Below are positions 46,996-58,584 of a stretch of 64,000 bases of DNA, piece after piece. The notes beneath the pieces are model-generated. The model was not told where the DNA came from. It ran no database searches and saw only the letters and a program-made list of their open reading frames with translations. This DNA comes from Mimachlamys varia (taxonomy: Eukaryota > Mollusca > Bivalvia > Pectinida > Pectinidae). The translations under genes and the position numbers were made by a program. Position 1 is the stretch's first letter. Each line of letters opens with the position of its first letter. The stretch is from NCBI GenBank assembly GCA_947623455.1, contig OX392534.1, forward strand, positions 37,825,426 through 37,889,425. Reading direction: 5' to 3'.

Positions 46996-48060
46996 TATAC
47001 CCCCCCCCAACGAAGTTAGGGGGGGTATACTGGAATCAGCTTGTCTGTCCGTCTGTCTGTCCGTAGAAAAATGTTGTCCGGACAACTCCTCCTAAACTAC
47101 TGGATCGATTTCAATAAAACTTGGCAGTATTGTTGGGGACCATGTGTAGATGTGCATGCAGGGTTTCGTTTGTCAAAATTTTGGTTGCCATGGTAACCAG
47201 GTCACTATACACAGGTTTCTATAATAAAATGTTGTCCGGACAACTCCTCCTAAACTACTAGATCGATTTCAATAAAACTTGGCAGTATTGTTGGGGACCA
47301 TGTGTAGATGTGCATGCATAGTTTCGTTTGTCAAAATTTTGGTTGCCATGGTAACCAGGTCACTTTACACAGGTTTCCGTAATAACGTGTTGTCCGGACA
47401 ACTTCCTATAAACCACTGGATCAAGTTTAATGAAACTTGGCAGTATTGTTGGGGACCATGTGTAGATGTGCATGCAGAGTTTTGTTTGTCAAAATTTTGG
47501 TTGCCATGGTAACCAGGTCACTATACACAGGTTTCCATTATAATGTGTTGTCCGGACAACTCCTCCTAAACTACTGGATCAATTTCAGTGAAACTTGGCA
47601 GTATTGTTGGGGACCATGTATAGATTTGCATACAGGGTTTCATTTGTCAAAATTTTGGTTGCCATGGTAATGAGGTGACTATACACAGGTTTCCGTAATA
47701 ACATGATGTCTGGACAACTTCTTCTAAACTACTGGGTCATTTTCAATGAAACTTCGCAGTAAGTAATGTTGAGGATTACTATACACAGGTTAAAATACTT
47801 TCTTTATTCATTCAGTGAGTTTCACAAGTTGAAACATACATATGCATCCACATTGTTGATATGAAATCTACACTGTAATGTATGTAAGACCAAAGGTGCC
47901 TTCTTTGTTTTTGTTTTTTAGATATGCGGTGATACATAGTAATATAAAATAATACATTATATAATGCATGTTATATACAACTTGTACTACATCATGTTTT
48001 TTTCAAAAACATGTCAGACACCTCTAATAAGAGGTAGCGGGGGGGTATTAGTCAGCCATC
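46996..48060 (+). mobile_element. Hairpin-headed element with 158-bp internal repeats
   Basis: The left end is a C-run/G-run hairpin (TATACCCCCCCCC ... GGGGGGGTATA, 46997-47029), followed by TGTCTGTCCGTCTGTCTGTCC (47042-47063). Inside are four full units and one partial unit of exactly 158 bp (starts at 47073, 47231, 47389, 47547 and 47705). Each opens with the 14-bp palindrome GTTGTCCGGACAAC (degenerate in the last) and contains GGTAACCAGGTCACTATACA, which includes AGGTCA. The right end is probably near GCGGGGGGGTATTAGTCAGC (48038-48056). No coding potential. The architecture parallels the elements at 23870 and 51966. Confidence 0.8.
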
Positions 48061-48106
48061 GGCTTACAGTTCTAGTATGGATTTGTGTCATATTACTCTC
48101 AAGTCA

Positions 48107-49722
48107 GCAATTTTGATAGGTCATCATTATATAGGTCATCATTGAATATGTCACCAGTAAAAAGGTCATCATTGAATAGGTCATCATTATATAGGTCATT
48201 ATTGGATAGGTCATCATTGAATAGGTCACCAGTATATAGTTCATCGTTATATAGGTGATCATTGAATAGGTCATCATTAAATAGGTCATCCATGAAAAGA
48301 TCACCAGTATATAGGTCATCATTGAATAGGTCACCAGTATATAGGTCATCATTGAATAGGTCACCAGTAAATAGGTCATTATTGAAAAGGTCATCATTAA
48401 AAAAGTCATCATTAAAAAAGTCATCATTGAATATGTCATCATTGAATAGGTCATCAGTATATAGTTCATCGTTATATAGGTGATCATTGAATAGGTCATC
48501 ATTAAATAGGTCATCAATGAAAAGGTCACCAGTATATATGTCATCATTGAATAGGTCACCAGTATATACACAATGTAGGTCATAATTGAATATGTCACCA
48601 GTATATAGGTCATCATTGAATAGGTCACCAGTAAATAGGTCATCATTGAAAAGGTCATCATTAAAAAAGTCATTATTGAATAGGTCATCATTGGATAGGT
48701 CACCAGTAACTAGGTCATCATTGAATATGTCACCAGTAAATAGGTCATCAGTGAATAGTCATCATTATATATGTCATCATTAAATAGGTCACCAGTAAAT
48801 AGGTAATCATTATATAGGTGATCATTGAATAGGTCATCATGATATAGGTCATCATTGAATAGGTCACCAGTATATAGGTCATCATTGAATAGGTCACCAG
48901 TATATAGGTCATCATTGAATAGGTTGCCAGTATATAGGTCACCAGTAAATAGGTTATCATTGAAAAGTCATCATTAAATAGGTCATCATTGAACAAGTCA
49001 TCATTAAATAGGTCGCCAGTATATAGGTCATCATTGGAAAGGTCACCAGTAACTAGGTCATCATTGAATATATCATCAGTATATAGGTCATCAGTGAATA
49101 AGTCATTATTATATATATCATCATTGAATAGGTCACCAGTAAATAGGTCATCATTGAATAGGTCATCATTATATAGGTCATCATTGAATAGGTCATCATT
49201 ATATAGGTCTTCATTGAACAGGTCATCATGATATAGGTCATCATTGAATAGGTCACCAGTAAATAGGTCATCAACGAATAGGTCACCAGTATATAGGTCA
49301 TCATTGAATAGGTCGCCAGTATATAGGTCATCATTATATAGGTCACCAGTAAATAGGTCATTGAAAAGGTCATCATTAAATAGGTCATCATTGAATAGGT
49401 CATCATTATAAAAGTCACCTGTATATAGGTCATCATTATATAGGTGATCATTTAATAGGTCATCATTATATATGTCATCATTGAAAAGGTCACCAGTATA
49501 CAGGTCACAAGTATATAGGTCAGCATTGAATACGTCATCATCATATAGGTCATCATTGAAAAGGTAATCATTAAATAGGTCATCATTGAATAGGTCATCA
49601 TTACATAGGTCATTATATTGGTCAGCATTAAATAGGTCATCATTATATAGGTCACCATTAAATAGGTCAGCATTAAATATGTCATCATTATATAGGTCAT
49701 CATTGAATAGGTCATCACAAGT
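48107..49722. repeat. 15-bp minisatellite carrying AGGTCA, about 105 units
   Basis: The unit is AATAGGTCATCATTG, with frequent alternatives ATATAGGTCACCAGT and AAAAAGTCATCATTA. Most units keep AGGTCA or the tight variant AAGTCA/ATGTCA, giving half-sites spaced 15 bp apart on one strand. Two-unit and four-unit patterns recur, but I have not resolved a single higher-order period. Multiple frames on both strands stay open (up to 199 codons) as by-products. Confidence 0.95.
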
Positions 49723-50120
49723 AAAGTCAGGTAAAGAACAACGTTTTCATTTCTTGTGCAGTCTGAGTGATATTTTTTACTTTTAAACTGCATGTTATTT
49801 CCCCAAAATAATGTTTGAAATACTTAGTATTAGGACTGGTATCAATGCAATACTGATAAATGTACTATAACAGAAAAAAAATAGAATTTTTTGTTTTTTT
49901 GGGGGGGGGGGGGTTCCCCATTTCTTGTCATTTTAACATTGATATCTACTTATTTTATAACGCAAAACAAAATCTAGATATTTATTTGATATTCACTGGA
50001 GATAATATTTAATAGGAATGGTCTTCTTTATTTGAATGAATTCCTGATTCTTTCCGGTCTTTTATCATGTTCCATTACTAAAATAAGTTTTAAGTAATGT
50101 ATTGGAGAGAATATGTGATA
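49723..50120. other. Low-complexity spacer
   Basis: Unique A+T-rich sequence with an oligo-T/oligo-G run at 49885-49913. No gene recognised. Confidence 0.4.
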
Positions 50121-50575
50121 AAACCATCAGTTATCTCCCTTGCCCTTACTTGATAGATAAAAACCATTATTTGTTTTGCCTATGTATCTGTAATTGAATT
50201 CCTCTTCAATATAATCACCAATTGTTTAGAAAGGAAGGGATAGAGTTGTAAAGCAATGGCTTTTTTGATGCCAATTAACATCCAGTATTTGTAAGATAAA
50301 AGGTGTTACCTAGTACATATATATGTTTTTCCTGGGAAGGATATATAGCTATTAGAGAAAACAGTTATCTCCCTTGTTTTGTTATCTCCCTTGCTTATGT
50401 ATAATTAAATTTGTCTTTGTAAAGCCCATTGAGACTTTGGGAGACCAAGGTTCTCATTGGTCATAAAGAGTTTTACCTAGTTCATACACATGTTTTTCCT
50501 GGGAGGGTGGTATATAAGTATCTACTAAAGAAAACATATTTCCCTTACCTATGTATAATTAAATGTTTCTTGGTT
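50120..50575. repeat. Degenerate repeat of about 180 bp, about three copies
   Basis: CTATGTAT(AA/CTG)TAATTAAAT-like words occur at about 50180, 50395 and 50548. The pair TTACCTAGT(A/T)CATA(T/C)A(T/C)ATG and TTTTTCCTGGGA(A/G)GG occurs at about 50307 and 50476. CAGTTATCTCCCTTG, the complement of the GGGAGATAACTG word, occurs at 50128, 50362 and (GTTATCTCCCTTG) 50381. The copies are old and diverged. Confidence 0.55.
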
Positions 50576-51540
50576 AAAAAAAGTTCTCAACTATATGATA
50601 CAGTACTGGAGCAAAAGTCATGTATTGTGATATTTAAAATGAGAAACAGCCAGAATCAAGACTTATTATTATTTATTTGTGGTCTTATCATTTTATAAAC
50701 TGCATGGATTAATATAATATGATAAAATGTACTGTTTTAAGATGAAGATCAGAATTATAAGTAACGATATAATGTAGCTTTACAAGATACAAGTTGAAAT
50801 GCTTCAAACCATTATTTTGGCATATTTTAATTTGATGTTGTTGTTCATGTAAAACTGATGTTCTTCCTCTGCACTGTCAGATGTCGATCAGCCTAGGATA
50901 AGTTTGTCATAGCAACAAATAAATCAAATAGATATGGAAACTTTAAAAATGAAGCCAGAATAGATCTATATAACAGACTTAGACCTGTACTTTTTATAGA
51001 CAGATGTTCCACCAGCTAACATTCGACTGTCTCCTGTGATCAGTAAGTCTAGATCTCCTACACACAGACAATGTACTATTGAATCTCGTAAGACCTCAGA
51101 GATTCTTATTTTTTCCGATGTGTATCAGAAATTGCTTTAGTGGGGCTGCCACACGTGCCATTAAGCTATATACTGATATATGTGTTGGTGGGAATGGCCC
51201 TGGATATTGTCACAATAAATATGCATCTGTTACATTTGTACATGCAGAAATAAACAGCCTGAATAGCATGTTGTTTGTGTGCGTGTTCCATACACAGTTG
51301 TATCGTATAACCTGTCCATATATATTCCTTCTGTAATTTCTCTTTCAATAGTACATCTGTTACAAGACAACTCAAATCCATGTGTGTCGATAAAAGAGAC
51401 AAATTTGGTATGACGCACATGAATATTAATAATTGTATTTTGCAGATGTCAGTTACAGATGTTGATAATGCAATGTTCATTTTCATTAGCTTCTCAATCC
51501 GTAGATTGATGGACAGTATAGCAGTATCTGCCCTGTTGTA
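50576..51540. other. Non-coding stretch
   Basis: No gene recognised. Minus frames at 51166-51546 lack family features. Confidence 0.4.
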
Positions 51541-51792
51541 GACCAAGGGTCTGACTAAAATCAGGATTTATTTATACATGACAATAGCTACTAGACCTTC
51601 TGTAAACCAAGGATCTGACTAAAATCAGGATTTATTTATACATGACAATAGCTACTAGACCTTCTGTAAACCAAGGATCTGACTAAAATCAGGATTTATT
51701 TATACATGACAATAGCTACAAGACCTTCTGTAAACCAAGGATCTGACTAAAATCAGGATTTATTTAGACATTACAATACCTTTTAGTCCTGT
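51541..51792. repeat. 64-bp tandem repeat, four units
   Basis: The anchor CTGACTAAAATCAGGATTTA starts at 51551, 51615, 51679 and 51743, an exact 64-bp period. Units differ at very few positions, so this is a recent amplification. CTGACTAAAATCAG contains a short inverted repeat (CTGA ... TCAG). Confidence 0.95.
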
Positions 51793-51965
51793 TGAAGTCC
51801 TGGTTTGAACAACAAAGGGTATATTACGGGTTTTGTTGAGTTATTTCAACTTTTCGCCGAACAGCATTGCATATTTAAAATTGCAAAATATAGGCATTTT
51901 ATATGTAGAAAATACATTTCTGTTGTAAACAGTTGTTTGTCCGAAGATCTCCTCCTACAGTTTTT

Positions 51966-54900
51966 AGCTCACCTGGCCCGAAGGGCCAAGTGAGCTTATG
52001 TGATGGTGCAGCGTCCGTCGTCCGTCCGTCCGTCCTGCGTCCGTCAACTTTTTCCTTTAAATGACTTCTTCTAAAATACTGAAAGGCCCAGTGACATGAA
52101 ATTTGGCTGGTAGATTTCTTGGAAGGTCCTGAAAAAAGTTTGCGAAAAAAAATCACTTTGACCTAATTTCAAGGTCACAGGGGTCAAAAATGTCGAAACC
52201 TTCAAACAACTTCTTCTAAAATACCATCAGGCATAGAGACTTCATATTTGACCAGTAGCTTCCTTTGATGAAGCCAAATAAAGTTTGCGAAAAGAAATGA
52301 CCTTGACCAATATTCAAGGTCACAGTGAGGTTAAATCTATTTTAACCTTTAAACGACTTCTTCTGAAATACAAAAAGCCCTAGAAACATGGCATTTGGCT
52401 GAAAGGTTCCTTTGATGAAGCCAAACGAAGTTTGCGAAAAAAATTGGCATTGACCTATATTCAAGGTCACAAGGGTCAAATCTGTTAAAACCTTCAAAGG
52501 ACTTCTTCTGAAATACTAAAAGTCCTAGAAGCATGATATTTGGCTGAAATGTTCCTTGAATGAAGCCCGACAAAGTTTGCGAAAAGAAATGACCTTGACC
52601 TATATTCAAGGTCACAGGGGTTAAATCTGTTAAAACCTTCAAAAGACTTCTTCTGAAATACCAAAAGCCCTGAAAGCATGATATTTGGCTGAGAGGTTCC
52701 TTTGATGGAGCCAAACTAAGTTTGCGAAAAAAATTGGCATTGACCTATATTCAAGGTCACAAGGGTCAAATCTGTTAAAACCTTCAAAGGACTTCTTCTG
52801 AAATACCAAAAGCCCTAGAAGCATGATATTTGGCTGAAATGTTCCTTGAATGAAGCCCGACAAAGTTTGCGAAAAGAAATAACCTTGACCTATATTCAAG
52901 GTCACAGGGGTCAAATTGGATAAAACCTTCAAACGACTTCTTCTGAAATACCAAAAGCCCTGGAAGCATGATATTTGGCTGAAATTTTCCTTGGATGAAG
53001 CCCGACAAAGTTTGTGAAAAGAAATAACCTTGACCTATATTCAAGGTCACAGGGGTCAAATCGGATAAAACCTTTAAACGACTTTTTCTGGAATACCAAA
53101 AGCCCTAGAAGCATGATATTTGGCTGAAAGGTTCCTTGAATGAAGCCCGACAAAGGTTGCGAAAAGAAATAACCTTGACCAATATTCAAGGTCACAGGGG
53201 TCAAATCGGATAAAACCTTTAAACGACTTCTTCTGAAATACCAAAAGCCCTAGAAGCATGATATTTGGCTGAAAGGTTCCTTGGATGAAGCCCGACAAAG
53301 TTTGCGAAAAGAAATGACCTTGACCAATATTCAAGGTCACAGTGGTCAAATCTGTTAAAACCTTTGAACGACTTCTTCTGAAATACCAAAAGCCCTAGAA
53401 GCATGGCTTTTGGCTGAAAGGTTCCTTGGATGAAGCCCGACAAAGTTTGCGAAAAGAAATGACCTTGACTTATATTCAAGGTCACAGGGGTCAAATCTGT
53501 TAAAACCTTCAAAAGACTTCTCCTGAAATACCAAAAGCCCTGAAAGCATGATATTTGGCTGAAATTTTCCTTGGATGGAGCCCGACAAAGTTTGTGAAAA
53601 GAAATAACCTTGACCTATATTCAAGGTCACAGGGGTCAAATCGGATAAAACCTTTAAACGACTTCTTCTGAAATACCAAAAGCCCTAGAAGCATGATATT
53701 TGGCTGAAAGATTCCTTGGATGAAGCCCGACAAAGTTTGCGAAAAGAAATGACCTTGACCAATATTCAAGGTCACAGTGGTCAAATCTGTTAAAACCTTT
53801 AAACGACTTTTTCTGGAATACCAAAAGCCCTAGAAGCATGATATTTGGCTGAAAGGTTCCTTGGATGAAGCCCGACAAAGTTTGCGAAAAGAAATAACCT
53901 TGACCTATATTCAAGGTCACAGGGGTCAAATCGGATAAAACCTTTAAACGACTTCTTCTGAAATACCAAAAGCCCTAGAAGCATGATATTTGGCTGAAAG
54001 GTTCCTTGGATGAAGCCCGACAAAGTTTGCGAAAAGAAATGACCTTGACCAATATTCAAGGTCACAGGGGTCAAATCTGTTAAAACCTTTAAACGACTTC
54101 TTCTAAAATACCAAAAACCCTAGAAGCATGACATTTGGCTGAAAGGTTCCTTGGATGAAGCCCGACAAAGTTTGCAAAAAGAAATGACCTTGACTTATAT
54201 TCAAGGTCACAGGGGTCAAATCTGTTAAAACCTTCAAAAGACTTCTTCTGAAATACCAAAAACCCTAGAAGCATGACATTTGGCTGAAAGGTTCCTTGGA
54301 TGGAGCCCGACAAAGTTTGCGAAAAGAAATGACCTTGACTTATATTCAAGGTCACAGGGGTCAAATCTGTTAAAACCTTCAAAAGACTTCTTCTGAAATA
54401 CCAAAAGCCCTGGAAGCATGATATTTGGCTGAAATTTTCCTTGGATGAAGCCCGACAAAGTTTGCGAAAAGAAATGACCTTGACCAATATTCAAGGTCAC
54501 AGTGGTCAAATCTGTTAAAACCTTTAAACGACTTTTTCTGGAATACCAAAAGCCCTAGAAGCATGACATTTGGCTGAAAGGTTCCTTGGATGGAGCCCGA
54601 CAAAGTTTGCGAAAAGAAATGACCTTGACCAATATTCAAGGTCACAGTGGTCAAATCTGTTAAAACCTTTAAACGACTTTTTCTGGAATACCAAAAGCCC
54701 TAGAAGCATGATATTTGGCTGAAAGGTTCCTTGGATGAAGCCCGACAAAGTTTGCGAAAAGAAATGACCTTGACTTATATTCAAGGTCACAGGGGTCAAA
54801 TCTGTTAAAACCTTCAAAAGACTTCTTCTGAAATACCAAAATCCCTGGAAGCATGATATTTGGCTGAGAGGTTCCTTTGATGGAGCCCGACAATGTTTGC

Positions 54901-56172
54901 GAAAGGAAATAACCTTGACCTATATTCAAGGTCACAGGTGTCAAATCTTTTAAAACCTTCAAAAGACTTCTGATGAAATACCAAAAGCCCTAGAAGCATG
55001 ATATTTGGCTGAAAGATTCCTTGGATGAAGCCCGACAAAGTTTGCGAAAAGAAATGACCTTGACCAATATTCAAGGTCACAGTGGTCAAATCTGTTAAAA
55101 CCTTTAAACGACTTTTTCTGGAATACCAAAAGCCCTAGAAGCATGACATTTGGCTGAAAGGTTCCTTGGATGAAGCCCGACAAAGTTTGCGAAAAGAAAT
55201 GACCTTGACTTATATTCAAGGTCACAGGGGTCAAATCTGTTAAAACCTTCAAAAGACTTCTCCTGAAATACCAAAAGCCCTGAAAGCATGATATTTGGCT
55301 GAAATTTTCCTTGGATGGAGCCCGACAAAGTTTGTGAAAAGAAATAACCTTGACCTATATTCAGGGTCACAGGGGTCAAATCGGATAAAACCTTTAAACG
55401 ACTTCTTCTGAAATACCAAAAGCCCTAGAAGCATGATATTTGGCTGAAAGATTCCTTGGATGAAGCCCGACAAAGTTTGCGAAAAGAAATGACCTTGACC
55501 AATATTCAAGGTCACAGTGGTCAAATCTGTTAAAACCTTTAAACGACTTTTTCTGGAATACCAAAAGCCCTAGAAGCATGATATTTGGCTGAAAGGTTCC
55601 TTGGATGAAGCCCGACAAAGTTTGCGAAAAGAAATAACCTTGACCTATATTCAAGGTCACAGGGGTCAAATCGGATAAAACCTTTAAACGACTTCTTCTG
55701 AAATACCAAAAGCCCTAGAAGCATGATATTTGGCTGAAAGGTTCCTTGGATGAAGCCCGACAAAGTTTGCGAAAAGAAATGACCTTGACTTATATTCAAG
55801 GTCACAGGGGTCAAATCTGTTAAAACCTTCAAAAGACTTCTTCTGAAATACCAAAAGCCCTAGAAGCATGATATTTGGCTGAAAGGTTCCTTGGATGAAG
55901 CCTGACAAAGTTTTCAAAAAGAAATGACCTTGATCTTTATTTGCCTAGAGACATGATATTTGGCTGGTAGCGTCCTGGGATGAAGCCAAACAAAATTTGA
56001 AAATAAAAATGATGTTGTCTTATAAGGTCACAGGGGTAAAATATGTTTAAATATTAAGATGTTCTTCTAAATGTCTTACATTAAAAGATTTTAGGGGACT
56101 TTAGGGTTACACTATAATATAAGTCAGAGATTGATACCAGGTGAGCGATGCAGGCCCATTGGGCCTCTTGTT
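51966..56172 (+). mobile_element. Hairpin-ended element with about 26 internal 145-bp repeats
   Basis: The left end is the hairpin AGCTCACCTGGCCC-GAA-GGGCCAAGTGAGCT, then a CCGTCCGTCC run (52012-52046). The right end is CCAGGTGAGCGATGCAGG, the hairpin AGGCCC-ATT-GGGCCT and CTTGTT. These ends match the 23870-25093 element, but the interior is different. Most of the length is a direct array of 145-bp units containing GACTTCTTCTGAAATACC, ATGATATTTGGCTGAAAGG, GCCCGACAAAGTTTGCGAAA and TATTCAAGGTCACAGGGGTC. Every unit has TCAAGGTCA or a near copy. Minus frames of 91-97 codons recur every 145 bp as shadows. There is no transposase, so it is non-autonomous. Confidence 0.9.
53405..54050. repeat. Block duplicated 1740 bp downstream
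   Basis: This stretch of the 145-bp array is repeated at 55145-55790 in the same unit order, with very few differences (for example TTCAAGGTCA versus TTCAGGGTCA near 53624/55364). 1740 bp is exactly twelve units. Neighbouring units are far less alike, so the block arose by recent unequal exchange or copying within the array. Confidence 0.85.
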
Positions 56173-58584
56173 AATCCATGTCTTTCAAACTTGCTAAGCC
56201 TAATCATCATGACATGTAGCTGTGTTTTCTTGAATAACAGTTTAATTCATCAATATTTACTAAAGTTATGGCCCTTTAGGACATCTTATCTATACAATTT
56301 TCAAATATTATATTAAGTATATAACAAATTAACACATGGATTCGAGAGATGCAGGTGGACCAGAACTATGGGAAAGTTTTATGGTCGCCATATTTGTCTC
56401 ATTGAGAAATATTATGTATCTTTGTGCGATATGAAGATGGATGTTTTTGAGTATGCTCATTAGTGTGTTTACTTCTTGTGATTGACAATGATGCTCAGTT
56501 CTCATTTTGAGAACTTGATGTTTACATGGATGTGACATATATTTACATGACGGGTGTTGTCGATGAAGCAGAAGAAGCTTACTCTTTCCGGAACACCTGG
56601 TCTTATTCTCTTGTGCTTTTACAAGAGTTTCCATGTAAATCTTTCTTTTGTTACTATTTTGCCTCTAGTTTAATCGATTTTGAGTTCGGATTATGGTTTT
56701 GTTGACGCTTTGGTTTTCTCTGATTTTTGTTTATAACCCTAGCCCAAACCTTTTTCAATTTCACTAAAATAGCATGGCTCAGCTTCTTCCTGACATTGAT
56801 AAATCAAATTGACACAGACACATTTAAGGCTTGACAGGGCCGGGAATGGTCAGTCAGCCAAGGGGAGATAACTAGGAAACTGGTTCAATGGAATTGATCC
56901 AGCTAATGGGATCAAGGGGAGCTATCAGTAAAACATATATTTGTTCCATTTTTCATTTCATTATGTAATTTTGGGGGAAAAGATTTCTGCCAGCAATTTG
57001 TGGCTGTTGTTGTCAGAAATTGGTTTATTTCCATTGGTAGGGTTCGAGATGGCGGTAATGACGGGCCCCATTACGTCACTGATAGATGCGTAAGGTCGAT
57101 GAACTCGACATTAGTCAAGCAGGTTGTGACATTAACCTACTTTGACCCGACACCAGAATTAAATTTATTTTGTAAAAGTGCATAAGTTGTTGCTCCTCTG
57201 AAATCTGATTCCATGGAAATGTGATTAAGTTGGTTCATTACCTGACACCAAAGACCTGCTTTTAATGACGTTTGTACCGCCATTTCATCGATTTCTGAAT
57301 TTGTCACGAAAGCAAACAGATATAAATTTAATTAGATACAGTTGAAGATATAAGACAGAAATACGGGCACTAAAATTTTCTACTACTATTTTGTTTTCCC
57401 TGAATCAATTTATTACTTTATTGGTTTTATTTGTTACTGTAGGTAACCAGTTACGTCAAAGTTACAAGATAACTACACATAAATTTCACAGGTAACCAGC
57501 TACTTCTCCAGAGCATTTTTATAAAATATTGATTGTTCTTTTGTTATTTTTCAGATAAAACTTGTTCATCTATTGAATTTAGTTTAGAGTTTTATAGGAA
57601 CATGTATAAAATAACTTTCATAAACATCTATAAAATATTGTTTTTCATGAACATGAGTAAAATTTCGTTTTTTACTAAATATCACAAACATTGATGTTGT
57701 TCTTTTTTTTAAAATAATATTTTGCCATGATATATGAAAAATTGTCCCATAGTCAACATGTGTAACAAATAACAATCTGGTTTTTTTTTCAGACATCTCT
57801 GATTATTGTTCTTTAATACATTAACTTTTATTTCAAAGTAGTCTCTAGTACACATACTTCAACAATATTGTGTAAACAATGAAAAACAAATAAGAGAAGA
57901 ACAAAAGACCTGTTGTCATCGGAGAAACATGCGCTTAATATCATCTCTCTTCACTGCTAATGAGTTTTGTGATCAGTCTTAGAAAATCAATTAGTTTATC
58001 ATTTCTCCTCCTTGGTCCGATCTCTTGTTACGGACACGCTCATCAGTCAAGCTTTGTGTCTTATTAGAGGAAACCCTTGCATTGTTCGAGAGTACAGAAA
58101 GGTCTATAAAGGTCTATAATATACACTTCAAGTGGACTCCATGGACGATTCAGACGAAAGGTCAGGTGTTTTGGCACGTCTATCCTGACGTAGAATCAAA
58201 GGATAGGCCGTCAACATTTGCAAACTAGAACTTAGTGGGTTATCTCCTCCACCAGCGATCGGTTAAATATAGTAACACGGGTCCATCAGGAACACTTGAC
58301 AACTGTCAGACACTTACGGGCTTCCATTCCTTAAGGCGGTAACAGTGATTCGGCTCGGAATCCCTGTAATGGGAGGTGGCTGTATCAATGTAATGGCTGT
58401 CCTTCGTTGTGGGATTATTACTCGCATTGAAACTTGACATTTATCATGATACGGTTATTCTAGTATATATAGTGGTAATGAAAAGGTGACCAAAGTAAAT
58501 TGATAGATAGAATAAATCTAATTAATCAGTGGTAAAATTGAATAGTGTAGTTACTTCAAGAACAATGCCGTGAAGTATTTATTT
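56173..58584. other. Non-coding stretch
   Basis: No exon recognised. A 101-codon minus frame (56329-56634) shows no family features. A GGGGAGATAAC word lies at 56862. A+T-rich with oligo-T tracts at 57701-57712 and 57780-57790. Confidence 0.4.

Noticed and set aside
52349..55917. Series of 91-97-codon minus frames every 145 bp
   Set aside because: They are shadows of the 145-bp repeat in a transposon-like element. The period is not a multiple of three, so no continuous protein exists.
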